Notes under the pieces: generated by a model | Database searches by the model: none | What the model saw: the letters and a program-made list of their open reading frames with translations, nothing else | What the model was told of the DNA's origin: nothing | Translations under genes and position numbers: made by a program | Part shown: in pieces, positions 25,744-36,183 of the stretch | Numbering within the stretch: the stretch's first letter is position 1 | Layout: each line of letters opens with the position of its first letter | Source: Lactococcus termiticola | GTDB lineage: Bacteria; Bacillota; Bacilli; Lactobacillales; Streptococcaceae | Length of the DNA stretch: 64,000 nt | Assembly: GCF_003116835.1 (NCBI RefSeq) | Contig: NZ_BFFO01000004.1 | Span: forward strand, 1 to 64,000 | Reading direction: 5' to 3'

Positions 25744-26530
25744 AAAGAAGAAAAAACTCAAGTTGGGCCGGATTATCCCGGTCCTCTTGGTCCTGGTCCT
25801 CTTGATTGCTGGGCTTAGCTGGTTTGCTATATCAGGCCACAAGAAGAAGTCTGCTAGCTCAGAAGGCCAAAAGACCACGCTGACGAGCCAGAACAGCCAA
25901 GGCTCAAGCGACAAGTCGAGCTCTGACTCAGGCCTGCCAGACGCCAAAAAAGCCGACTGGAATCTGGTCTTGGTCAATCGTGACAACCTCAAGCCGGAGA
26001 TGAATCCGGAGCTAACGACCATCGGCTCTATCCAGGTCGACAGCCGGATTGCCCAGGCGACAAGCGAGTTTTTGGCCGCTGCCCAAAATATTGACCCGTC
26101 AGAGCACCTGATTTCTGGCTACCGCTCAGTCGCCTACCAGACCCAGCTCTTCAACCAATACGTCGAAAATGAGATGGTCGGCGGGGCCGGCAGTGTCAAT
26201 GAAGGTGGCCCAGCCATCTCTAAAGAAGAAGCGACCAAGAACGTCCAAACCTACTCACAGCCACCAGAAGCTTCAGAACACGAGACTGGCCTGGCCTTTG
26301 ACATGTCGACGGTCAACTCGCTTAATCAGTCTGACCCGAGCGTCGTTGAGCAGGTCGCAAAAATTGCGCCTGAATACGGATTTGTCCTGCGTTTTCCAAA
26401 GGACGGCATGGCTTCGACTGGGGTTGACTATGAAGACTGGCACTACCGCTATGTCGGTGTCGACAATGCCAAATACATGGTCGCCCACAATCTGACCCTC
26501 GAAGATTATCTGAAAAAACTTCCAGAATAA
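25727..26530 (+). CDS. M15B D,D-/L,D-carboxypeptidase (VanY/DacB type)
   Basis: This is a 267-residue membrane-anchored enzyme. A basic N-terminus and one transmembrane segment (about residues 14-36) are followed by a Ser/Lys linker and an extracellular M15B domain. The zinc-binding motifs SEHETGLAFD (about residues 183-192) and EDWHYRYVG (about 235-243) are complete. It trims stem peptides of peptidoglycan; whether it is D,D- or L,D-specific cannot be decided here. It is the second gene of the operon, with a 17-nt overlap. Confidence 0.87.
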   Translation: MQRRTKKKKKLKLGRIIPVLLVLVLLIAGLSWFAISGHKKKSASSEGQKTTLTSQNSQGSSDKSSSDSGLPDAKKADWNLVLVNRDNLKPEMNPELTTIGSIQVDSRIAQATSEFLAAAQNIDPSEHLISGYRSVAYQTQLFNQYVENEMVGGAGSVNEGGPAISKEEATKNVQTYSQPPEASEHETGLAFDMSTVNSLNQSDPSVVEQVAKIAPEYGFVLRFPKDGMASTGVDYEDWHYRYVGVDNAKYMVAHNLTLEDYLKKLPE

Positions 26531-26542
26531 CTAGAAAGTCCT

Positions 26543-26950
26543 ATGTTTTCAAGACCTCGATTGATTCTCTACATGAATCTTGTCCTCTTCTTTTATACAC
26601 TGATTGATTTTAACCGCAGGCTCTTTGCGGTCGATAATCTCTTTGCCCAGGTGGCCACTGGTGCCGGCAATACCTTGCGGGACCTGATGGCTGGCCTGCC
26701 CAGTCTGGTCAATCAATTTCAAGTGGTCATCTATATCATTGTCCTTGCCCTCTTGATTTTGCTGGCCCTTCGTTTTTTCAATGTCGCCTTTGTCCTGATG
26801 GAGATTGCGGTCCTCTTGACCCTGATCAATTACGCCATGCAGTGGTTTAACAACCAGCAGAATATCAACTCCCTCTTTGAGGCCGCGGTCATTCTTGTGA
26901 CACTGGCCTCTATCTGGGCCATTGCCAAGCCTTTGAAACTGGTCAAATAA
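26543..26950 (+). CDS. Small hypothetical membrane protein, 135 aa
   Basis: I do not recognise this family. The protein is very hydrophobic: one N-terminal segment and three C-terminal segments predicted by eye (about residues 59-80, 82-98 and 110-130). It starts 12 nt after the carboxypeptidase gene with a weak RBS and ends directly before the first CIRCE, so it is probably the last gene of the 25048 operon. A role in the envelope is suggested only by context. Confidence 0.65.
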   Translation: MFSRPRLILYMNLVLFFYTLIDFNRRLFAVDNLFAQVATGAGNTLRDLMAGLPSLVNQFQVVIYIIVLALLILLALRFFNVAFVLMEIAVLLTLINYAMQWFNNQQNINSLFEAAVILVTLASIWAIAKPLKLVK

Positions 26951-26955
26951 TAAAA

Positions 26956-26982
26956 TTAGCACTCTTGGATTTAGAGTGCTAA
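26956..26982. promoter_or_regulatory. CIRCE operator 1 (also terminator-like)
   Basis: TTAGCACTC, 9 nt, GAGTGCTAA: a perfect CIRCE inverted repeat. It is followed by a T run, so it may also end the upstream operon. It lies 18 nt upstream of the hrcA -35 element. Confidence 0.9.
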
Positions 26983-26999
26983 TTTTTTAGACTTTTTTC

Positions 27000-27028
27000 T
27001 TGACATGCTCTTAGAAAAGACTTATAAT
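27000..27028 (+). promoter_or_regulatory. hrcA operon promoter
   Basis: The full consensus TTGACA (27000-27005), a 17-nt spacer and TATAAT (27023-27028), flanked by two CIRCE elements. Confidence 0.92.
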
Positions 27029-27032
27029 AATT

Positions 27033-27059
27033 TTAGCACTTGAGAGTTGTGAGTGCTAA
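27033..27059. promoter_or_regulatory. CIRCE operator 2
   Basis: TTAGCACTT, 9 nt, GAGTGCTAA, with one mismatch to the consensus. It covers the transcription start, the usual site of HrcA repression. Confidence 0.92.
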
Positions 27060-27080
27060 TCTTGAGAAAGAAGGCCTGCC

Positions 27081-28121
27081 ATGGTCACGAAAAGACAGGA
27101 ACAAATCCTAAACCTGATCGTTAGCCTCTATGCTAAAGACCATGCCCCGGTGGGCTCCAAGGCTCTGCTTGAGATGGTCCAGGCCTCTAGTGCCACCATC
27201 AGAAATGACATGAAGGCACTCGAAGAGCTGGGCTACATCCAGAAGGAGCATAGCTCCTCTGGCCGTGTCCCTTCTGCCTCTGGCTACCAGTACTATGTTG
27301 AGCATGGTCTTTCTATCGAAGAGTTTAGCCAAAATGACCTCTTCCAGGTCATGAAGGCCTTCGACAAGGAGTTCTATCGTCTCTCTGACATCCTGGAACT
27401 CGCCGCAAATGTGACCTCAGATTTAACAGGACTGACCACATTTGTCTTAAATGTTCCCCAGAGTGAGCAGAGTTTGGCTAGCTTTGAGACGGTCATGCTG
27501 GACAGCCACTCGATGCTGGCCGTCAGCCGACTGAGCTCGGGCGAAGTCCGTTCGGCCCAGTTTAACCTGCCTCGTTCGATGACCGAGAAAGACCTGGAGG
27601 TCTTTGTCGAGATGGTCAATGAACGCCTGGTCGGCAAGACCCTGCTCGACGTGCACTATCGCTTGCGGACAGAGATTCCCCAGGTGGTCCAGCGTTATTT
27701 TAAGGTCACGGCAGACGCATTGAAGCTTGTCGATCACATCTTTGCAGAACTCTTTATTGAGCAGTTGACCATTGCTGGTCGCAGTAAAATCTTTGATTAT
27801 GCGACAGACAATCACGCCGAGCTCTACAAGCTCTTCTCAGATGACCAGCGGATGCTTCATGAAATCCGGGAGGTCACACAAGATGAAGAGCTCCGCAGTG
27901 TCCGCATTGATGGCGTAGGTCAGCTCTCAAGAGTCAGCCTCATCTCTCAAAAATTTGTGATTCCTTATCGGGGTCTGGGAACGATTGCCCTGGCGGGGCC
28001 AATCGACCTGGACTACCAGCGGATTCTCTCGGTCCTTGACCTAGTCGCCAAGGTCTTGAGCATGAAGCTGGCCGATTATTACCGCTATCTGGATGGCAAT
28101 CACTATGAAATACGAACTTAA
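27081..28121 (+). CDS. hrcA: Heat-inducible transcription repressor HrcA
   Basis: This is a 346-residue repressor that binds CIRCE and controls chaperone genes. The N-terminal winged helix is conserved ([27 protein letters not shown], then [18 protein letters not shown] and [15 protein letters not shown]). The GAF-like and dimerisation domains follow at normal length. It is the first gene of hrcA-grpE-dnaK and sits behind two CIRCE operators, so it is autoregulated. Confidence 0.96.
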   Translation: MVTKRQEQILNLIVSLYAKDHAPVGSKALLEMVQASSATIRNDMKALEELGYIQKEHSSSGRVPSASGYQYYVEHGLSIEEFSQNDLFQVMKAFDKEFYRLSDILELAANVTSDLTGLTTFVLNVPQSEQSLASFETVMLDSHSMLAVSRLSSGEVRSAQFNLPRSMTEKDLEVFVEMVNERLVGKTLLDVHYRLRTEIPQVVQRYFKVTADALKLVDHIFAELFIEQLTIAGRSKIFDYATDNHAELYKLFSDDQRMLHEIREVTQDEELRSVRIDGVGQLSRVSLISQKFVIPYRGLGTIALAGPIDLDYQRILSVLDLVAKVLSMKLADYYRYLDGNHYEIRT

Positions 28122-28132
28122 AAGGAGGCTTT

Positions 28133-28684
28133 ATGTCTGAAGAAAATAAAGAAGAAATCAAAAACGAAGCAGTCGAAAACCCGACGGAAGAAGTGACAGA
28201 AGAGCTCACTGAAGAAGCGCTCGAAGACATCGTCGAAGAGGAAATCTCAGAGCTCGACCAGGCGCGTGCCGATGCTGAAGAATGGGAAAACAAGTTCCTC
28301 CGTGCCAATGCAGAAATGCAGAATATCCAGCGTCGATCGAATGAAGAACGCTTGAATCTCGTGAAATATCGCTCGCAAGACCTGGCCAAAAAAGTCCTGC
28401 CAAGCCTTGACAATCTTGAGCGGGCCCTGGCTGTTGAAGGCTTGACAGACGATGTTAAGCGTGGTCTGGAGATGGTCCAAGAAAGCCTGCTCAATGCCCT
28501 CAAAGAAGAAGGGGTGACAGAGATTGCGACCGATGGTCCTTTTGACCCGCAGCTCCATCAGGCGGTGCAGACTGTGCCGGTCGATGAAGAGCACGAGGCC
28601 GACCATATCGTTCAAGTCTTCCAAAAAGGTTATCAACTTCATGAGCGCTTGCTCCGGCCTGCCATGGTCGTAGTGGCTCAATAA
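28133..28684 (+). CDS. grpE: Nucleotide exchange factor GrpE
   Basis: This 183-residue co-chaperone releases ADP from DnaK. A highly acidic N-terminal 45 residues and a long coiled coil (about 50-100, including [14 protein letters not shown]) are followed by the conserved C-terminal beta domain ([14 protein letters not shown], then [18 protein letters not shown]). The RBS AAAAGGAGG lies 7 nt upstream. It is the second gene of the HrcA operon. Confidence 0.96.
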   Translation: MSEENKEEIKNEAVENPTEEVTEELTEEALEDIVEEEISELDQARADAEEWENKFLRANAEMQNIQRRSNEERLNLVKYRSQDLAKKVLPSLDNLERALAVEGLTDDVKRGLEMVQESLLNALKEEGVTEIATDGPFDPQLHQAVQTVPVDEEHEADHIVQVFQKGYQLHERLLRPAMVVVAQ

Positions 28685-28732
28685 AATAAGACTCGACCGA
28701 AATGTCGTAAAACTATCCAAGAAAATAAATAA

Positions 28733-30577
<1,845 letters not shown>

Positions 30578-30598
30578 TAAGTCCTTTGGACAGTGAAG

Positions 30599-30625
30599 AA
30601 CAGCGGTTTTGAACGCTGTTTTTTT
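30599..30625 (+). terminator. Terminator of the hrcA-grpE-dnaK operon
   Basis: AACAGCG pairs with CGCTGTT and is followed by a T run. Confidence 0.85.
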
Positions 30626-30669
30626 GTGCTTGAAAACGGGATGCCTCCCTAATTATCAAGAATTTTTGT

Positions 30670-30705
30670 TATAATATAAGTTATCTATAAGTTAAAACGT
30701 TTTCA
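30670..30705 (+). promoter_or_regulatory. -10 element and cre-like site upstream of the chimeric locus
   Basis: TATAAT lies at 30670-30675. TTAAAACGTTTTCA (30692-30705) fits the CcpA cre consensus TGWAANCGNTNWCA at all but the second position and lies just after the expected transcription start. A cre is expected for a sugar operon such as fru and is odd in front of a cas9 start. Confidence 0.5.
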
Positions 30706-30720
30706 AAAAGGAAATTATTT

Positions 30721-30878
30721 ATGACAAAGAAAAATTATACGATTGGTCTGGACATCGGGACCAATTCAGTGGGATGGGCAGTCATTGACGAAAATCTTGA
30801 CCTGGTTAAGGGAAATAAGAAAATCACAGAGATAGCTGCCGATGGGACAGTGACTAAGCGAAAGAGTCGCACCAAGGA
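30721..30878 (+). pseudogene. cas9: 5' remnant of cas9 (first ~52 codons)
   Basis: The ATG, behind an AAAGGA RBS, opens a frame reading MTKKNYTIGLDIGTNSVGWA, then VIDENLDLVKGNKKI. This is the RuvC-I segment that begins type II-A Cas9, including the catalytic aspartate (residue 10) in GLDIGTNSVGWAV. Similarity stops at about codon 52 (KSRTK), where the downstream sequence is that of a PTS gene in another frame. The cas9 frame then runs on as nonsense to 31062. Bridge helix, recognition lobe, HNH and the rest of RuvC are missing. No cas1, cas2, csn2, tracrRNA or repeat array is visible. Confidence 0.85.
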
Positions 30879-31328
30879 GGCCCAATCAACAAGGCTTCAT
30901 ACATCTTTGCGACTGGAACCCTTGCTGCGACTGTGGTTCACGGAGGTTCAGTTGTCATGGCAGCCTGCATGGCGGGTGGTATGGTGCCACCGCTTGCGAC
31001 CACGATTGCTGTCCTGCTTTTCAAGAAAAAGTTTACCCCTGAAGAACGCAATTCAGGCCTGACCAATATTGTTATGGGGCTTAGCTTTATCACAGAGGGT
31101 TCTATTCCTTTTGCAGCCAGTGACCCAGCTCGTGCCATCCCGAGCTTCCTGGTTGGTGCAGCCGTCGCAGGAGGCTTGACCGGACTCGCCAACATCAAAC
31201 TCATGGCTCCCCATGGCGGTGTCTTTGTTCTTGCCCTGACCAATAACCCCCTCTTGTACCTCCTCTTTATCTTGATTGGTGCACTGGTCTCAGGTATCCT
31301 CTTTGGATTATTAAAACGTGAGAAATGA
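30876..31328 (+). pseudogene. fruA: 3' remnant of a fructose-type PTS EIIC (fruA)
   Basis: The frame starts at the junction with GGPINKASYIFATGTLAATV, a conserved loop and segment of fructose-family EIIC. It continues through GGSVVMAACMAGGMVPPLA, NIVMGLSFITEGSIPFAASDP and about three further membrane segments to a normal stop at 31328. About 150 codons remain. The EIIA and EIIB domains and the first part of EIIC, as well as fruR and fruK, are absent. It has no start codon of its own in the normal place; internal starts such as GTG 30933 or ATG 30957 are unlikely to give a working permease. Confidence 0.85.
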
Positions 31329-31334
31329 TTATAA

Positions 31335-31361
31335 AGACTTGCCTAATTTGGCAGTTTTTTA
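31335..31361 (+). terminator. Terminator after the fruA remnant
   Basis: ACTTGCC pairs with GGCAGT, followed by a T run. It is presumably the old fru operon terminator. Confidence 0.6.
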
Positions 31362-31449
31362 ATTTGCCGATTGCTGGGCATCTCTGACTGCTTGTGGCCC
31401 CACAGTTAAAGTTAGCTTTTTTTGAGCGACCACAAACAAAAGGGAAAAA

Positions 31450-31478
31450 TTGCCCAATCCCCCATTTTCCGTTATAAT
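31450..31478 (+). promoter_or_regulatory. cls promoter
   Basis: TTGCCC (31450-31455), a 17-nt spacer and TATAAT (31473-31478). Confidence 0.65.
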
Positions 31479-31496
31479 AGGATATAAGAGGTTTTT

Positions 31497-32945
31497 ATGC
31501 ACATTTTAGCAATGATAGAAGCACTGGTCTTTCTCCTCAATGTTGGCCTGTCTATGGTCATCATTTTTCGGGAGCGGAAGTCCACGTCTTCGACCTGGTC
31601 CTGGCTCTTTGTCATCAATGTCCTCCCCGTCCTTGGCTTCTTGCTCTACATCCTGATTGGCCGTGGGATTTCCCACATCCGGGTCTTTAAGGAGAAGAAG
31701 GGCTCTAACAAGGGCTTTGACATGCAGGAGGCTGATGCCAGGCAGGCCTTTCATTCGACAGATTTTATCAAAAAAATCACAGGCAATCATGTGATTGGCC
31801 AACTCATTCACATGCTTTTTGTCGAGGAAAAGTCCGTCGTCTCAAGCAATACGGGCGTTACCATCTATGATGACGGTCGAGATAAATTCGACGCACTTAT
31901 TAACGACATCAACGAGGCCGAGCACCATGTCCACTTGGAATACTATATCTTTCGGATGGACCGGCTGGGCAAGGGAATCACAGAAGCCCTCGTCAACGCT
32001 AGAAAACGGGGCGTTGAGGTCCGCCTTTTGATTGACGCCTGGGGCTCCAACGGTACCAAGCTCAAACATTTCAAAGCGCTGACCGACCTCGGTGGTCACG
32101 TCGCGATCTTCTTTCCGCTGATTTTGCCACTGATCAATCCCCGGACCAACTACCGCCTTCACAGAAAAATCGTCGTCATTGACGGAAAAATCGGCTACAC
32201 AGGTGGTTTCAACGTTGGTGACGAATATGTCAGCATCACAGAGAAATTTGGCTATTGGCGGGACACGGCGCTACGCCTGACTGGCGACGTCGTCTACTCC
32301 CTCCAGCACCGCTTTATCCTCGACTGGAACAGTCAGCATAAAAATGAAATCGACCAAGAAGAAGTCTACTTTCCTGAAGAGACCGCTGAGCCAGGCCAGG
32401 TCATCACACAGTTTGTGACCTCAGGGCCTGACGAGCGAAAAGAGCAAATCAAGCTCAACTATATGAAGATGATCTCTGGGGCCCAAGAGGAAATCATCAT
32501 CCAGACCCCTTATTTTATCCCTGATGAGGCCCTGCTCTCGAGCCTTTATCTGGCCCTGCTCTCGGGCGTGAAGGTCAAGCTTTTGATTCCCAATAAGCCC
32601 GATCATCCCCTGGTCTACTGGGCAACCTACTATTTTTCAGCCGACCTGGTCAAGCACGGGGCTGAGGTCTGGACCTATGAAAAGGGCTTTGTTCATGCCA
32701 AGATGATTATCGTCGACGGCAGTTTTGCCTCTGTCGGATCGACCAACTTTGACAACCGGAGCTTCCAGCTCGATTTTGAGGCCAATATCAACCTCTATGA
32801 CCGGGAGCTCAGTCAACAGCTCAGAAGCGACTTTATCAAGGACCTAGACGACAGCAAGCCCTTGCTCTTGTCTGACTATGAAGAACGGAGCTATGCCATC
32901 CGCTTTAAGGAGGGCCTGGCCCGCCTGATTAGCCCGATGCTTTAA
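31497..32945 (+). CDS. cls: Cardiolipin synthase
   Basis: This 482-residue membrane enzyme condenses phosphatidylglycerol into cardiolipin. Two N-terminal transmembrane segments (about residues 1-20 and 35-55) precede two phospholipase D domains. Each has a complete HKD motif: HRKIVVIDGKIGYTGG at about residue 222 and HAKMIIVDGSFASVGS at about residue 400. The RBS AAGAGG lies before the ATG. The gene has its own promoter and is followed 16 nt later by the rRNA methyltransferase gene. Confidence 0.94.
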   Translation: MHILAMIEALVFLLNVGLSMVIIFRERKSTSSTWSWLFVINVLPVLGFLLYILIGRGISHIRVFKEKKGSNKGFDMQEADARQAFHSTDFIKKITGNHVIGQLIHMLFVEEKSVVSSNTGVTIYDDGRDKFDALINDINEAEHHVHLEYYIFRMDRLGKGITEALVNARKRGVEVRLLIDAWGSNGTKLKHFKALTDLGGHVAIFFPLILPLINPRTNYRLHRKIVVIDGKIGYTGGFNVGDEYVSITEKFGYWRDTALRLTGDVVYSLQHRFILDWNSQHKNEIDQEEVYFPEETAEPGQVITQFVTSGPDERKEQIKLNYMKMISGAQEEIIIQTPYFIPDEALLSSLYLALLSGVKVKLLIPNKPDHPLVYWATYYFSADLVKHGAEVWTYEKGFVHAKMIIVDGSFASVGSTNFDNRSFQLDFEANINLYDRELSQQLRSDFIKDLDDSKPLLLSDYEERSYAIRFKEGLARLISPML

Positions 32946-32961
32946 TGTTTAAGGAGAAAAA

Positions 32962-34230
32962 ATGGAATTTCCAGCAGGATTTTTGGAGAAATATGAAGGC
33001 ATTTTAGGCGAGGAATTTCCCGCCTTCAAGGCCTCTTTTGATCAGCCTGCCGAGTCGGCCTACCGGGTCAATCCGCTCAAGGCCAAGACTGCAGACTTTC
33101 CAGATGCCATACCAAACAGTCGCTTGGGCCACTATGGCAAGGTTTCTGGCAAGTCCATCGCCCATGCGACCGGCCTGGTCTATTCGCAGGAACCAGCCGC
33201 CCAGGCCGTAGCTGAGCTTGCAGCTCCCAGACCTGGCATGAGGGTCCTTGACCTCTGTGCCGCCCCTGGTGGCAAGTCGACCCATCTCCTGAGCTTTATG
33301 GAAAACGAAGGACTCCTCATTAGCAATGAAATCTCGGGCAAACGCTCGAAAATCTTAGTAGAGAATATTGAACGCTTCGGAGCCAAAAACACCGTCGTCT
33401 TGAACGAAAGCCCAGAGCGACTTTCCAAGGTCTTTCCAGACTACTTTGACCTGATTGTCATTGACGCCCCCTGCTCAGGCGAGGGGATGTTCCGCAAGGA
33501 CCCGGATGCTATGCAATACTGGACGCCGGATTATCCTCTGGAATGCTCGATCCTGCAAAAGGAAATCCTTGAAGAAGCCATGAAGATGCTGGCTCCTGCC
33601 GGAAGCCTGGTCTACTCGACCTGCACCTGGGCCCCTGAAGAGGATGAGCTGATGACCAGCTGGCTCCTCGAGCAGTATCCTTCGCTTGAAAAGACGGCTG
33701 AGACCAAGTGCTGGCCCCATCTCCAGCGGGGAGAAGGACAGTATCTGGCCCGGCTCAAAGATCGCAGAGAAAAAGATGACCGGCCCAAGCTCAAAGCCGC
33801 CAAGTCTAACTGGAACAAGGGTCAAAAAGAGCTCTGGCAGGCCTTTGAAAAAGAGGCTTTGACCGTCCAGCTGCACGGAGTCTACCAGGTCTTTGGCGAC
33901 CAGCTCTATCTCCTGCCTGAGGCTACGCCAGACTTGGGCAGACTTAGAATCGCAAGAAATGGCCTACATCTGGGAACCTTTAAGAAAAACCGCTTTGAGC
34001 CAAGCTTTGCCCTGGGTCTGGCCCTGAGGCCTGACGAGGTCAAACAACATGTCAGTCTAAATGAGTCTGACTTTGCCAGATATGTCGCAGGCGAGGCCCT
34101 GCCAGGCCAAGAGGCTACTGTCAAAGGCTGGGTCCAGGTCCTGTCTGAAGGCAACGGTCTAGGTTTTGCCAAGGTTGCCAATCAAACACTGAAAAATTAC
34201 TATCCTAAGGGATTAAGATTTTATATTTAA
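32962..34230 (+). CDS. rsmF: RsmF-type 16S rRNA (cytosine-C5) methyltransferase
   Basis: This is a 422-residue RsmB/NOP-family enzyme that methylates a cytosine of 16S rRNA with SAM. The SAM-binding motif VLDLCAAPGGKSTHLL is at about residue 93, the motif IV cysteine in DAPCSGEGMFRKDP at about 168, and the motif VI cysteine in YSTCTWAPEEDE at about 219. Both catalytic cysteines are present. The C-terminal RNA-binding region fits the Firmicute RsmF architecture. The RBS AAGGAG is well placed; rapZ follows 9 nt later. Confidence 0.9.
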   Translation: MEFPAGFLEKYEGILGEEFPAFKASFDQPAESAYRVNPLKAKTADFPDAIPNSRLGHYGKVSGKSIAHATGLVYSQEPAAQAVAELAAPRPGMRVLDLCAAPGGKSTHLLSFMENEGLLISNEISGKRSKILVENIERFGAKNTVVLNESPERLSKVFPDYFDLIVIDAPCSGEGMFRKDPDAMQYWTPDYPLECSILQKEILEEAMKMLAPAGSLVYSTCTWAPEEDELMTSWLLEQYPSLEKTAETKCWPHLQRGEGQYLARLKDRREKDDRPKLKAAKSNWNKGQKELWQAFEKEALTVQLHGVYQVFGDQLYLLPEATPDLGRLRIARNGLHLGTFKKNRFEPSFALGLALRPDEVKQHVSLNESDFARYVAGEALPGQEATVKGWVQVLSEGNGLGFAKVANQTLKNYYPKGLRFYI

Positions 34231-34239
34231 GGAGGAATC

Positions 34240-35187
34240 ATGGACAATAACACACTTGATATTGTGATCATCACAGGGATGTCAGGGGCAGGCAAGACCG
34301 TCGCCATCCAGTCTTTTGAGGACATGGGCTATTTTACGGTCGACAATATGCCACCAAATCTGATTACTAAATTTGTCGAATTATTAACAGCCGACTCAGC
34401 CCCTTATGATGCTGTGAAATTTGACGAAGGCGACCAGGCTGTCGAGCCAAAGAAGCCAGGCATCAATAAGCTGGCCATGGTCGTCGACATGCGGAGCCGG
34501 GCCTTCTTTGATGAGCTCCAAGACATTGTTACTGAGCTCTCAGACCGGCCTCATGTTAACTTCAAGCTCTTGTTCTTGGATGCCAAGGATGAAGAGCTGG
34601 TCGCCCGCTACAAGGAAACCCGTCGGAGCCACCCACTAGCCGTTGACGGCCGGGTCCTTGACGGCATCACAATTGAACGTGAAATCCTCTCTGACCTGAA
34701 AAATCTGGCTGAGGTCGTCATTGACACCTCTGAGCTGACCCCTCGTAATCTTCGTGCCCAGATTCTCCAGAAATTTACCGGCTCGACTGAGTCTAGCTTC
34801 AGGATCGAAGTCATGTCCTTTGGCTTTAAGTATGGCCTGCCTCTGGATGCTGACCTGGTCTTTGATGTCCGTTTTTTGCCGAATCCCCACTACATTCCTG
34901 AGCTGAGAAACAAGACCGGCCAAGACCAGGACGTCTACAACTATGTCATGGAGCACAAGGAGTCTGAGGATTTCTATAGCCACCTGATGGCCATGCTCGA
35001 GCCAATCCTGCCGGCCTATCAAAAAGAAGGCAAGTCTGTCCTCAACATCGCCTTTGGCTGTACCGGTGGTCAACACCGCTCTGTCGCCTTTGCTGAACGG
35101 GTCTCAAAAGCTCTCAAAGACAACTGGCATTTGAACACCAGCCACCGGGACAAGGACCGTCGCAAAGAGACGGTCAATCGCTCATAA
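34240..35187 (+). CDS. rapZ: RapZ/YvcJ nucleotide-binding protein
   Basis: This is a 315-residue P-loop protein of the RapZ family (RNase adapter in E. coli; YvcJ in Bacillus). Walker [10 protein letters not shown] is at about residues 12-20, followed by [17 protein letters not shown]. The C-terminal domain ends with [18 protein letters not shown]. It is about 20 residues longer than usual because of a hydrophilic insertion at about residues 52-70 ([17 protein letters not shown]). It starts the conserved rapZ-yvcK-whiA block. Confidence 0.93.
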   Translation: MDNNTLDIVIITGMSGAGKTVAIQSFEDMGYFTVDNMPPNLITKFVELLTADSAPYDAVKFDEGDQAVEPKKPGINKLAMVVDMRSRAFFDELQDIVTELSDRPHVNFKLLFLDAKDEELVARYKETRRSHPLAVDGRVLDGITIEREILSDLKNLAEVVIDTSELTPRNLRAQILQKFTGSTESSFRIEVMSFGFKYGLPLDADLVFDVRFLPNPHYIPELRNKTGQDQDVYNYVMEHKESEDFYSHLMAMLEPILPAYQKEGKSVLNIAFGCTGGQHRSVAFAERVSKALKDNWHLNTSHRDKDRRKETVNRS

Positions 35188-35205
35188 GAAAGTTACTATA
35201 TTTTA

Positions 35206-36183
35206 ATGAATAAATCTAAAATTGTCGTCATCGGGGGCGGGACTGGGATTCCCGTCCTTCTTGATGCCCTCCGCAAGGAAAACATTGACCTGACTGCTGT
35301 CGTGACGGTTGCCGACGACGGTGGCTCTTCAGGAAAAATCCGCAACGCTGTCAATATCGCGCCGCCAGGCGACTTGAGAAATGTCCTCATCGCCATGTCT
35401 GACATGCCGCAATTTTACGCTGACATCCTCCAATATCGTTTCGATGAGACTGACGGCCCGCTGGCTGGCCATCCGCTGGGGAACCTCCTGATTGCTGCGG
35501 TCTCTGAAAAGCAGGGCTCGATTTCGACGGCCATCCGGACCCTGGGGCGCTTCTTCCATATTTCCGGTAATATCTATCCATCGAGCGACCAGGCCTTGAC
35601 TCTGCATGCCGTCTTTGAAGACGGGACAGAGGTCGCTGGCGAGAGCTCGATTGGCAAGCATGAGGGCCTGATTAGTCATGTCTACCTGACCGATACTGAT
35701 ACAGGTGGGGCTCCGATTGCCTCGCAAAATGTGGTCAACTGCATCATGGATGCTGACATGGTCGTCATGGGGCCGGGCTCGCTCTATACTTCGATTTTGC
35801 CCAATGTCGTCATTCCTGACATTAACAAGGCACTTTTAGAGACAAAGGCTAAAGTTGTCTATGTTTGTAATATTATGACCCAGCGGGGGGAGACAGAAAA
35901 CTTTACTGACGCCGACCATGTCCGGGTCCTTCACGAGCACCTGGGCAAGAAGGTCATTGACCATGTTCTGGTCAATATCGAGCAGGTCCCGCAAGACTAT
36001 ATGGACAATAATGCCTTTGATGAGTATCTGGTCCAGGTCAAGCACGACTTTGCCGGCCTCAAAGAGCAAGAGGTCAAGGTCATCTCCAACAACTTCCTCA
36101 GGCTGGTCAAGGGTGGAGCCTTCCATGATGGCGAGGCGGTCGCCCGGGAAATCATGGGCTTATCCAAGAGGCAGGCTGACTGA
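35206..36183 (+). CDS. yvcK: YvcK/GlmR, UDP-GlcNAc-binding gluconeogenesis factor
   Basis: This is a 325-residue CofD-like protein. The N-terminal GGGTGIPVLLDALR and VVTVADDGGSSGKIR motifs are typical, as are GDLRNVLIAMSD and MGPGSLYTSILPN. In Firmicutes it binds UDP-GlcNAc and helps balance carbon flow into cell wall precursors. It sits between rapZ (18 nt) and whiA (1-nt overlap), the standard order. Confidence 0.93.
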   Translation: MNKSKIVVIGGGTGIPVLLDALRKENIDLTAVVTVADDGGSSGKIRNAVNIAPPGDLRNVLIAMSDMPQFYADILQYRFDETDGPLAGHPLGNLLIAAVSEKQGSISTAIRTLGRFFHISGNIYPSSDQALTLHAVFEDGTEVAGESSIGKHEGLISHVYLTDTDTGGAPIASQNVVNCIMDADMVVMGPGSLYTSILPNVVIPDINKALLETKAKVVYVCNIMTQRGETENFTDADHVRVLHEHLGKKVIDHVLVNIEQVPQDYMDNNAFDEYLVQVKHDFAGLKEQEVKVISNNFLRLVKGGAFHDGEAVAREIMGLSKRQAD

